From: Bacteroidales bacterium | GTDB taxonomy: Bacteria > Bacteroidota > Bacteroidia > Bacteroidales > Dysgonomonadaceae | Length of the DNA: 7,018 nt | Direction: 5' to 3' | Assembly: GCA_012799155.1 (NCBI GenBank) | Contig: JAAZLV010000185.1 | Coordinates: 1 to 7,018 of the forward strand | Part shown: piece after piece, positions 1-5,447 of the stretch | Layout: every line of letters starts with the position of its first letter | Numbering within the stretch: position 1 is the stretch's first letter | Translations under genes and position numbers: made by a program | The notes under the pieces: model-generated | Seen by the model: the letters and a program-made list of their open reading frames with translations, nothing else | The model's database searches: none | What the model was told of the DNA's origin: nothing

Positions 1-208
1 ATTCGATCTCCCTGTCGAGTACCTTCTCCAGCTGTGATCCGTTCACTCCCAGCTTCTGAAAGAGGAATCCTGTTACGTTGTCAGCAGTCATCATCACTCC
101 CTTGAGCAGGTGCGACGGTTCAATCATCTGCTGGCTGTTGGCCTGCGCCAGGTCGATCGCCTTCTGAACCGACTCCTGCGCCTTTATGGTAAAATTGTTG
201 AAATTCAT
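1..208 (-). CDS. clpB: ATP-dependent disaggregase ClpB, N-terminal fragment (cut by window edge)
   Basis: ClpB is a cytoplasmic AAA+ disaggregase that works with DnaK to rescue aggregated proteins after heat stress. The first 69 codons are visible, running leftward from the ATG at 206-208. The protein begins MNFNNFTIKAQESVQKAIDLA, the standard start of Bacteroidales ClpB. It continues into the Clp N-domain with the IEPSHLLKGVM segment (about residues 30-40), typical of the first Clp repeat. Both AAA+ modules lie outside the window. No Shine-Dalgarno sequence precedes the start; the leader just upstream is A-rich, as is usual in Bacteroidota. The gene is divergent from the rhodanese gene and shares the 131-bp gap at 209-339, where I see no CIRCE-type heat-shock operator. 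The assignment to ClpB rather than ClpA or ClpC rests on the N-terminal sequence only. Confidence 0.92.
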   Translation of the reverse strand, partial: MNFNNFTIKAQESVQKAIDLAQANSQQMIEPSHLLKGVMMTADNVTGFLFQKLGVNGSQLEKVLDREIE

Positions 209-237
209 ATGCTTTTTATTTTTTAGATGAGGATCAA

Positions 238-245
238 AATCTTTG
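238..245 (+). promoter_or_regulatory. Possible -7 box for the rhodanese/hemolysin III unit
   Basis: AATCTTTG followed by C matches the Bacteroidota -7 consensus TAnnTTTG in all but the first position. It lies about 95 bp upstream of the rhodanese start. No TTG or TTTG is present at the expected -33 distance, so the call is weak. The rest of the 209-339 gap is AT-rich and holds a 9-bp direct repeat, GAAAAATGT, at 253-261 and 294-302. It also has a small inverted repeat, TGAC-T5-GTCA, at 261-273. I cannot assign a function to either. Confidence 0.22.
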
Positions 246-339
246 CCATTTAGAAAAATGTGACTTTTTGTCAGATTGAAAACATTGTGCCTTGAAAAAT
301 GTTTATAGTGGTGATTCAATCAACAACTAATTATTTCAA

Positions 340-636
340 ATGGGATTATTCAGTGGGTTCTTCAAAACGACAGACAAGAACGAGTTACGGGAGAAAGTGC
401 AAAGCGGAGCAATGTTGCTGGATGTGCGCACCAGAGAGGAGTTTCAGATGGGGCATATCCCAGGATCTGTGAATATCCCCCTGTTTCAGTTACCGGATGA
501 AATGAAACGGTTCAACAGGGAGCAACCCGTTGTCGCAATCTGTGAGAGTGGTGCACGCAGCAGCCAGGCTGTCCGTTTTCTGAGAAGCAATGGGATCGAA
601 GCATTCAACGGTGGTGGATGGAGATCATTCAAATAA
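340..636 (+). CDS. Single-domain rhodanese-like sulfurtransferase
   Basis: This is a small (98 aa) cytoplasmic rhodanese domain protein. Such proteins carry sulfane sulfur as a persulfide on one cysteine and pass it to thiols, cyanide or partner proteins; the physiological acceptor here is unknown. The fold markers appear in order: LLDVRTREEF (residues 26-35), GHIPGSVNIP (38-47), and the active-site loop CESGARS with catalytic Cys68, followed by the C-terminal GGGW-type strand. The length is normal for a GlpE/PspE-type stand-alone domain. There is no signal peptide or membrane segment. The ATG at 340 follows an AT-rich leader with no Shine-Dalgarno sequence. The hemolysin III gene begins 6 nt after the stop, so the two are probably co-transcribed. 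The rhodanese assignment is firm; the specific role is not known. Confidence 0.9.
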   Translation: MGLFSGFFKTTDKNELREKVQSGAMLLDVRTREEFQMGHIPGSVNIPLFQLPDEMKRFNREQPVVAICESGARSSQAVRFLRSNGIEAFNGGGWRSFK

Positions 637-642
637 CAACAG

Positions 643-1299
643 GTGAAAAACGAAAAATTCTATACCCTCAGGGAAGAGAAGGCCAATTGGTTGACCCACG
701 GACTGGGTCTGTTGATGGGCCTCGCCGGTACCATCCTGCTGATCGGAAGAGCCGTCGCGGCGGGTGACCAAAGGGCGGTGGTGGCCTATGCCCTCTTCGG
801 TGTGGGGATGATCGGGTGCATGGGTGCCTCCACCCTCTACCATTACGTGCAGGAGCCACTGCGCAAAGCCATGCTGCGTCACTACGACCATGCAGCCATC
901 TACCTGCTCATCGCGGCAAGCTATTCACCTTTCACGCTGATCCTCCTGCGGGATGAACCGTTCTGGAGTTGGTTCATTTTCGGGGTTGTATGGCTGATCG
1001 CACTCACCGGCATCCTTATCAGCTTCCGCCCGCTCAAACGAAACAGTCACCTGAAGACCGCCTCCTACGTGCTGATGGGACTGATCGTGATGATTGCCTT
1101 CAAGCCGCTGTTGGAAGTAGCACGTGCTGCAGATGCCATGGATACGGTGCTCTGGCTGTTCGTGGGTGGAATATTTTACATTGTGGGGGCGGTAATCTAT
1201 GCCACCGCCAAGCGGGAGTTCGTCCACACCATTTTCCACATCTTCGTGTTGTTTGGACTGGCCAGCCACCTTTATGCTGCCTGGTTGATACCAATGTGA
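643..1299 (+). CDS. Hemolysin III / TrhA family membrane protein (PAQR superfamily)
   Basis: This 218-aa integral inner-membrane protein has about seven hydrophobic segments and belongs to the hemolysin III (YqfA/TrhA) branch of the PAQR superfamily, related to adiponectin receptors. The family's metal-site residues are visible: E..NWLTHG (residues 12-20), STLYH (63-67), YDH (81-83) and the HxxxH pair H195/H199 in HTIFHIF, followed by H209. In PAQR proteins the SxxxH and HxxxH histidines bind zinc, and some members are hydrolases. In bacteria the family is linked to membrane homeostasis, and the name hemolysin is historical. The start is GTG at 643, chosen because the reading frame upstream is closed by the TAA of the rhodanese gene and no ATG fits the conserved N-terminus. 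No Shine-Dalgarno sequence is evident. It lies 6 nt downstream of, and in the same frame as, the rhodanese gene. Confidence 0.9.
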   Translation: MKNEKFYTLREEKANWLTHGLGLLMGLAGTILLIGRAVAAGDQRAVVAYALFGVGMIGCMGASTLYHYVQEPLRKAMLRHYDHAAIYLLIAASYSPFTLILLRDEPFWSWFIFGVVWLIALTGILISFRPLKRNSHLKTASYVLMGLIVMIAFKPLLEVARAADAMDTVLWLFVGGIFYIVGAVIYATAKREFVHTIFHIFVLFGLASHLYAAWLIPM

Positions 1300-1304
1300 A
1301 AAAA

Positions 1305-1325
1305 TAGCGGGAGAAAATACCGCTA
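1305..1325 (+). terminator. Small hairpin just after the hemolysin III stop, possible weak terminator
   Basis: TAGCGG (1305-1310) and CCGCTA (1320-1325) form a perfect 6-bp stem with a 9-nt loop, starting 5 nt after the stop codon. A run of five T residues occurs only 11 nt further on (1337-1341), after AAATTCCCGGGG. It is therefore not a canonical intrinsic terminator. It may be a 3'-end stabilising hairpin or an inefficient terminator ahead of the stronger one at 1500-1543. Confidence 0.35.
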
Positions 1326-1362
1326 AATTCCCGGGGTTTTTGCGCTCTTTCCTCCGTTACAG

Positions 1363-1461
1363 GTTCTAATCTCGTTCTAATCTCGTTCTAATATGGTTCT
1401 AATATGGTTCTAATAGATTCGAACCAGATTAGAGTCAGTTACGAGTGAGATTACACGCAGT
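1363..1461. repeat. Array of nine 11-bp units, five direct then four inverted
   Basis: Five units run in tandem from 1363 to 1417: GTTCTAATCTC twice, GTTCTAATATG twice, then GTTCTAATAGA. From 1418 to 1461 the 11-bp period continues with four degenerate units. Read on the opposite strand these are GTTCGAATCTA, ACTCTAATCTG, ACTCGTAACTG and, weakest, a unit ending TGTAA. They are therefore inverted copies of the same motif. The junction forms an 18-bp near-palindrome, GTTCTAATAGATTCGAAC (1407-1424, one mismatched pair). The unit length is close to one DNA helical turn. Any RNA crossing the array could fold into a long imperfect stem. It lies in the convergent gap between the hemolysin III gene and the permease gene, on the hemolysin III side of the terminator. 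Function is unknown. Confidence 0.8.
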
Positions 1462-1499
1462 AAAAAGTCAAATAAAGCGATATCCAGTTGTTGGGATTG

Positions 1500-1543
1500 A
1501 AAAAAAAGCCATCTCATTTGTATGATGAGATGGCCTCTTTTTT
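1500..1543. terminator. Strong bidirectional intrinsic terminator between convergent genes
   Basis: A perfect 10-bp stem, GCCATCTCAT (1508-1517) with ATGAGATGGC (1525-1534), encloses a 7-nt loop. It is flanked by eight A residues (1500-1507) on the left and CTC plus six T residues (to 1543) on the right. Each strand therefore has a stem followed by a U tract, so it can stop the plus-strand rhodanese/hemolysin III transcript and the minus-strand permease/hut transcript, whose last stop codon is about 80 bp away. Confidence 0.9.
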
Positions 1544-1569
1544 GCTACCGGTTTGAACGGTTATCTTTG
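1541..1569 (+). promoter_or_regulatory. Possible plus-strand promoter directed into the 3' end of the permease gene
   Basis: TTTG (1541-1544), a 17-nt spacer and TATCTTTG (1562-1569) match the Bacteroidota -33 and -7 elements TTTG and TAnnTTTG. Transcription would start near 1575 and run antisense to the permease gene that ends at 1622. The TTTG overlaps the terminator tail, and no convincing plus-strand coding frame follows, so this may be a chance match. Confidence 0.3.
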
Positions 1570-1621
1570 ACAAGCATTCACTGCCCTCACTGAAAGCTGA
1601 GCATATTTCGTTTCAACCAAT

Positions 1622-3007
1622 CTACGATTGAATGTTCGGCAACTCCAATCCGTATCCTTTCTTTTTGTCCTCCGCTTTCAACAGGAAGGCAAAGACCAGT
1701 GCCAATATGCCGAAGCTGGTGAAGATCAGCATGGGGAGCGTATAGTCGTAGGTATTGACGGTGAGTCCGTCGCGCACGGTCTGCCCGGTGATGCAATACT
1801 TCTCCAGCACCCAGCCAATCAGGAGGGGTACCCCCATCAGGCCCCAGTTCTGTACCCAGAAGATCAGTGAATAGGCGGTACCCAGTCGCTTTTCAGGGAT
1901 AATCTTGGGTACGGAGGGCCACATGGCCGAGGGCACCAGCGAGAAGGCGATACCGAGCACCACCACCAGCACCATGGCGAAGATCCAGCTGTTGAGGCCC
2001 GGCACCGAGAAGAGCGCATGCACGAAGATCAGCAGCACGGCACCGATGATCATAATGCTGGCTCCTTTTCCCTTGCGGTCGTAGATGCCACCAAAGAGGG
2101 GGGTCAGCAGGATGTTGCCGAAGGGGAGCAGCATCGGGATCAGTCCCGCCAGGTCCTCCTTCACGCCAAACTTGTTCACCATCAGGTCGGTAGCATACTT
2201 CAGAAAGGGGAAGACTGCAGAGTAGAACAGCACGCAGAGAATGGCGATGTACCACCACCCCTTGTTTGTCAGGATCTTGCCGATGTCGGCGATCTTGAAC
2301 TCCTCTTCCGGATCGCTCACCTTTGCTGTTTCCGTGGCTTCAGAGGCATCAAGCTTTTTGTCCATCATCACGTAAACGATAAAGGAGATCAGCCCGATAC
2401 AGAGGCCAATGAGCGCCACCAATACGGGACGGGAAACATCTACTACGCCGGTCGCCTTGGCGATGGGTACCGAGAAGCCGAGAGCCATTGCGGTACCGAT
2501 ACGGGCCATTGCCATCTCCATACCCATGGCCATTGCCATCTCCTTCCCCTTGAACCATTTCACGATGATCTTGGAGACGGTGATGCCGGCCACTTCAACA
2601 CCCACGGCGAAAGTGGCAAAGCCGATGCTTGCCCAAAATACCTGTGCATCGAGACCGAAGAGGGTTGTACCACCCAGTGAAGGGGTCGATACAGCCCAGT
2701 ACTTGATGGCCGTGCCGGCCACCATTACCCCGGCGGCTCCCAGTCCGGTGAGGCGCACTCCCAGCTTGTCGAGGATGATCCCTCCGAAGATGAGCATCAA
2801 CAGGAAGACGTTGAACCAGCCATAGGAGCTTGTGAAGGTGCCGTAGTCGGCGCGCGACCAGCCCAGCTGCCCCTCCAGCAGACCCGCCAGCGGGGCCATG
2901 ATATCGGTTAAAAAGTATCCGCACATCATCGTGAAAGAGACAATGACAAGTGCCGTCCATCGTGCCGCTGCAGAATCCCTGAGCGATTTCCTCAAATTCT
3001 CTACCAT
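1622..3007 (-). CDS. MFS permease, MFSD1-like, probable histidine or peptide transporter
   Basis: This is a 461-aa major facilitator with about 12 hydrophobic segments and a charged cytoplasmic loop (about residues 216-248) between the halves. MFS motif A is present as GGIILDKLGVRL (75-86), with a second-half counterpart GGIYDRKGKG (306-315). Two stretches recall the MFSD1 subfamily: WFKGKE followed by a Met/Ala-rich helix ending ARIG (151-171), and SAMWPSVPKIIPEKRLGTAYS (360-380). Animal MFSD1 is a lysosomal dipeptide transporter. Together with its place directly behind hutH, this suggests import or exchange of histidine or histidine-containing peptides, but the substrate is inference. It starts 107 bp downstream of the hutH stop with its own likely promoter, and ends before the bidirectional terminator. 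The ATG at 3005-3007 lacks a Shine-Dalgarno sequence and gives a normal N-terminal tail before the first helix. Confidence 0.85.
   Translation of the reverse strand: MVENLRKSLRDSAAARWTALVIVSFTMMCGYFLTDIMAPLAGLLEGQLGWSRADYGTFTSSYGWFNVFLLMLIFGGIILDKLGVRLTGLGAAGVMVAGTAIKYWAVSTPSLGGTTLFGLDAQVFWASIGFATFAVGVEVAGITVSKIIVKWFKGKEMAMAMGMEMAMARIGTAMALGFSVPIAKATGVVDVSRPVLVALIGLCIGLISFIVYVMMDKKLDASEATETAKVSDPEEEFKIADIGKILTNKGWWYIAILCVLFYSAVFPFLKYATDLMVNKFGVKEDLAGLIPMLLPFGNILLTPLFGGIYDRKGKGASIMIIGAVLLIFVHALFSVPGLNSWIFAMVLVVVLGIAFSLVPSAMWPSVPKIIPEKRLGTAYSLIFWVQNWGLMGVPLLIGWVLEKYCITGQTVRDGLTVNTYDYTLPMLIFTSFGILALVFAFLLKAEDKKKGYGLELPNIQS
2504..2543 (-). repeat. Two copies of a 16-bp direct repeat inside the permease gene, 24 bp apart
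   Basis: The 16-bp sequence GGCCATTGCCATCTCC occurs at 2504-2519 and again at 2528-2543, a 24-bp offset that keeps the reading frame. It encodes the alternating pattern EMAMAMGM then EMAMARIG (residues 156-171) in a membrane helix just after WFKGKE. It looks like an in-frame duplication within, or codon convergence of, a conserved MFSD1-type helix rather than a separate element. Confidence 0.6.
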
Positions 3008-3060
3008 TTTGTCTGTTGTTATAGGTTTTTATTGATCTGTTATTTGACTGTGAGAAGCTG

Positions 3061-3089
3061 CAAAGATACACAAAGCGATTATTTTCACC
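3061..3089 (-). promoter_or_regulatory. Promoter for the MFS permease gene
   Basis: On the minus strand TATCTTTG followed by CAG (-7 element at 3061-3068) is a perfect match to the Bacteroidota TAnnTTTG box. The -33 region is poor: GGTG at 3086-3089 is the nearest candidate at the right distance. Transcription would begin around 3053, giving a leader of about 45 nt before the ATG at 3007. It sits in the 107-bp gap after hutH, so the permease could be expressed both independently and by read-through from the hut genes. Confidence 0.6.
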
Positions 3090-3114
3090 CTGCTTTTAAC
3101 ATTTAAATTGGCTT

Positions 3115-4614
3115 TCAGATGCCATCTACCTCGAGCCGGTTGAGGAATGAGACCGTCTTGCGGATCTCCTTGTACATCACGATATCCTCCTCGATGAAAG
3201 GCACCTCCTTGCGGTAGGCCTTCACTACCCTCTCAATGAGTGGCGAGGAACGCAGGGGACGGCGAAAGTCGAGTGCCTGCGCGCCGTTCATCAGCTCGAT
3301 GGAGAGGATGGTGTCGAGGTTGTCCATCAATGGCAAGAGTTTGATGGCCGATGTGGCTCCCATGCTCACATGATCCTCCTGTCCATTGGAAGAGACGATG
3401 GAATCGGTGCTGGCAGCGTAACTGTACATCTTGTTCTGGCTCACCACCGATGCGGCGACGTATTGCGGGATCATGAAGCCGGAGTTGAGGCCGGGACTGG
3501 CCACCAGGAACTCTGGCAGTTCGCGCTTGCCGAGGATCAGCTGTGCCGTGCGCCGCTCGGAGATGTTGCCCAGCTCCGCCAGGGCGATAGCGAGGAAATC
3601 GAAGGCGATGGCCAGGGGCTGTCCGTGGAAGTTGCCTCCTGAGATGATTTCATCATCGTCGGGGAAGATGGTGGGGTTGTCTGTCACCGAGTTGATCTCG
3701 GTCACTACCACCTGCTCCACATAGTCGATCGCATCCTTTGTGGCACCATGCACCTGCGGCACACAGCGAAAGGAATAGGGATCCTGCAGGTGTTCCTTCT
3801 TGCGTGAGATGAGCTCACTCCCCTCCAGGAAGCGGCGGAAGTTGCGGCTTGTCTCCTGCTGACCGCGATGGGGACGGAGTTTATGAAGCCGTTCATCGAA
3901 CGGTTCAAGGTGACCGTCATAGGCGTCGAGCGAGAGGGCGGCAATCAGGTCGGCCCGCTTGGAGAGTCTCTTCGCTTTCATGATGGCGTAGACACCGTGT
4001 GCCGACATGAACTGGGTACCGTTGAGCAGTGCCAGCCCCTCCTTGCTCTTGAGACGGATAGGGCTCCAGCCAAACTCATCGAGCACCGCACCGATATCAC
4101 GTTTCTGCCCCTTGTAGAAGACATCCCCCACCCCGATCAGCGGCAGGAATAGGTTGGCCAGCGGTGCCAGATCGCCCGACGCACCCAGCGATCCCTTGTC
4201 GTAAACCACTGGCAGGATGTCGTTGTTGAACAGATCGAGCATCCGTTGCACGGTGGCCACCTGCACCCCGCTGTAACCCAGCGAGAGGGCATGTGCCTTG
4301 AGCAGGAACATCAGCTTGACGATCAACGGTGCCACCTCGTTGCCCACGCTGCAGGCGTGCGATTTTACCAGGTTCTCCTGCAGGGTGTTCAGATCCTCCC
4401 CCGAGATGTTACGGTCACAGAGTGATCCAAAGCCTGTGGTGATGCCGTAGATCGGTTCTTTTTGTGTTTCCATTTTGCGATCAAGGTAATCACGGCACTG
4501 CTGAATCCGCTCAACGGCTTCGGGTGCCAGCTCCACCTTGATATTCCCGGTGATGATGCGCTCCAGGTCACCGATGGAGAGATCACCCCGGCCAATCAGA
4601 AAGATGTTTTTCAT
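3115..4614 (-). CDS. hutH: Histidine ammonia-lyase
   Basis: HutH catalyses the first step of histidine degradation, non-oxidative loss of ammonia to give trans-urocanate, in the cytoplasm as a homotetramer. The protein is 499 aa, the usual length. The Ala-Ser-Gly triad that cyclises to the MIO electrophile is at 145-147 in GSLGASGDLAPLAN. Other active-site elements are YGITTGFG (56-63), KSHACSVG with His86 at the substrate-selectivity position, NSVTDNPTIF (308-317), and NGQEDHVSMG (410-419) with the Gln-Glu-Asp-His pattern of histidine lyases. His86 and the QEDH motif favour histidine over phenylalanine or tyrosine as substrate. The start ATG overlaps the stop of the upstream cyclodeaminase gene (ATGA, 4611-4614), implying translational coupling. 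The permease gene follows after 107 bp. Confidence 0.97.
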   Translation of the reverse strand: MKNIFLIGRGDLSIGDLERIITGNIKVELAPEAVERIQQCRDYLDRKMETQKEPIYGITTGFGSLCDRNISGEDLNTLQENLVKSHACSVGNEVAPLIVKLMFLLKAHALSLGYSGVQVATVQRMLDLFNNDILPVVYDKGSLGASGDLAPLANLFLPLIGVGDVFYKGQKRDIGAVLDEFGWSPIRLKSKEGLALLNGTQFMSAHGVYAIMKAKRLSKRADLIAALSLDAYDGHLEPFDERLHKLRPHRGQQETSRNFRRFLEGSELISRKKEHLQDPYSFRCVPQVHGATKDAIDYVEQVVVTEINSVTDNPTIFPDDDEIISGGNFHGQPLAIAFDFLAIALAELGNISERRTAQLILGKRELPEFLVASPGLNSGFMIPQYVAASVVSQNKMYSYAASTDSIVSSNGQEDHVSMGATSAIKLLPLMDNLDTILSIELMNGAQALDFRRPLRSSPLIERVVKAYRKEVPFIEEDIVMYKEIRKTVSFLNRLEVDGI

Positions 4615-5243
4615 ATGGAGTGTTTTGATTTAATCAATTGCATTGCATCTGCTTCCACTTCCAGGGTCCTCTTCTCTAGCCAGTCACACCTCGTGGTCAT
4701 CTCCTCGACAAATTTCTCATCCCGAATACCACCCAGGTTGACACGCACGTTGAGAAGTGCACTCAGGATGGCGGTGCGGCAGTTCATCATCCCCACCAAG
4801 CCGTCGGTAGCCGCATTGGGATTTCCCCGCTGCAACGTCTCACGCATGGTTTCCAACAGGGAGAATGCACTCTCTGCCACCTCCATCGGTATCAGTGACG
4901 CTTCTTTGGTTGCTTCCTGGATCGTTGCATCGCGCAGTTGTTGCTCCTTTTCCGTCTCTTTGGGCAGGCGATAAGCCTCCATCACCTGCCGGTAAGCCTC
5001 CGCATCACGGTCGATATCCTCCAGGAAGCGGCTCCGTTGTGCCGACATCACAGCTGCGATCTCCCGCATCCGTTCATCTGCATCGGCATACTTCTTCCTG
5101 CCGATGGTGAGGTTGGCCACCATCTCGGTGAGTGCCGTCGCCATGGCTGCATTCAATGCGGCACTGCTGCCACCACCCGGTACCGGTTCATTTGATGCGG
5201 TCTTTTCGAGAAATTCTTTCAGTAAAAGATCTTGTAGTTTCAT
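4611..5243 (-). CDS. fchA: Formiminotetrahydrofolate cyclodeaminase (stand-alone FTCD C-terminal domain)
   Basis: This 210-aa cytoplasmic protein corresponds to the cyclodeaminase half of mammalian FTCD. It converts 5-formimino-tetrahydrofolate to 5,10-methenyl-tetrahydrofolate with release of ammonia, capturing the one-carbon unit from histidine. Family signatures are PVPGGGSSAAL (20-30), MVANLTIGRKKY (41-52), DIDRDAEAY (76-84), the KET segment after LPK (near 93-97), and GNPNAATDGLVG (140-151). The size matches single-domain members. The glutamate formiminotransferase domain is absent, so that step must be done by a separate protein not seen here. Its stop overlaps the hutH start by 4 nt. 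Upstream is a 204-bp gap after hutI holding two short tandem arrays. A small inverted repeat, GCTA-N5-TAGC (5247-5259), ends just 3 bp before the start codon and could affect initiation. No Shine-Dalgarno sequence is seen. Confidence 0.93.
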   Translation of the reverse strand: MKLQDLLLKEFLEKTASNEPVPGGGSSAALNAAMATALTEMVANLTIGRKKYADADERMREIAAVMSAQRSRFLEDIDRDAEAYRQVMEAYRLPKETEKEQQLRDATIQEATKEASLIPMEVAESAFSLLETMRETLQRGNPNAATDGLVGMMNCRTAILSALLNVRVNLGGIRDEKFVEEMTTRCDWLEKRTLEVEADAMQLIKSKHSI

Positions 5244-5258
5244 ATTGCTATATTTTAG

Positions 5259-5286
5259 CTTTCAGATTTCAGTGGTCAGTTGTAAG
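5259..5286. repeat. Degenerate 7-bp tandem array in the hutI-fchA gap
   Basis: Four consecutive heptamers, CTTTCAG, ATTTCAG, TGGTCAG and TTGTAAG, share the ending TCAG or a one-base variant. The hexamer AGCTTT borders the array on both sides (5257-5262 and 5285-5290). It lies 16 bp upstream of the fchA start, so it would be in the 5' leader of any fchA transcript. No function can be assigned. Confidence 0.55.
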
Positions 5287-5354
5287 CTTTTCTGGTAGAA
5301 TGTACTCTCATTCAATGGTCTTGGAATTCAAACATCGAAACCGTTAACTTTGAG

Positions 5355-5402
5355 CCTACTAATTAACTTACTAACTTACCTACTTTCCAACTTACGAACC
5401 AA
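5355..5402. repeat. Degenerate 8-bp tandem array in the hutI-fchA gap
   Basis: Six consecutive octamers fill 48 bp: CCTACTAA, TTAACTTA, CTAACTTA, CCTACTTT, CCAACTTA and CGAACCAA. The consensus is roughly CNAACTTA. The array contains almost no G, giving strong strand asymmetry. The period differs from the 7-bp array in the same gap and from the 11-bp array at 1363-1461. It would be transcribed between hutI and fchA. Confidence 0.6.
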
Positions 5403-5410
5403 TTAATTTT

Positions 5411-5439
5411 CAAATAAAGTACATCGAACATCAAACAAA
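5411..5439 (-). promoter_or_regulatory. Possible internal promoter for fchA-hutH
   Basis: On the minus strand TTTG (5436-5439), a 17-nt spacer and TTTATTTG (5411-5418) match the Bacteroidota -33 and -7 elements with one mismatch in the -7 box. It would lie just behind the hutI stop and give a leader of about 160 nt containing both short tandem arrays. A second one-mismatch -7 box, GATGTTTG (5329-5336), lacks a -33 partner. AT-rich gaps produce such matches by chance. Confidence 0.28.
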
Positions 5440-5447
5440 GAACTATT

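Noticed and set aside
209..339. CIRCE or other heat-shock operator in front of clpB
   Set aside because: No long TTAGCACTC-type inverted repeat is present. The only inverted repeat is the short TGAC-T5-GTCA, and no clear minus-strand TAnnTTTG box was found.
969..1307. 112-aa open frame on the plus strand
   Set aside because: It is an alternative frame inside the hemolysin III gene, whose PAQR motifs are intact in the other frame. The Cys/His/Arg-rich product looks like a shadow.
1362..1440. tRNA gene or fragment suggested by GGTTCGAATC on the minus strand and GGTTCTAATCTC on the plus strand
   Set aside because: Only a T-arm-like stretch is present. There is no acceptor stem, D-arm or anticodon arm at the right distances on either strand, and the motif is part of the tandem array.
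1363..1461. CRISPR array
   Set aside because: Units of 11 bp follow each other with no spacers, the second half is inverted, and no cas genes are nearby.
2018..2680. 220-aa open frame on the plus strand
   Set aside because: It lies entirely antisense to the well-supported MFS permease, is rich in His, Asp and Gln from the complement of hydrophobic codons, and shows no recognisable domain.
4462..4974. 170-aa open frame on the plus strand
   Set aside because: It is antisense to hutH and the cyclodeaminase, both of which have complete family motifs. No promoter or homology is visible.
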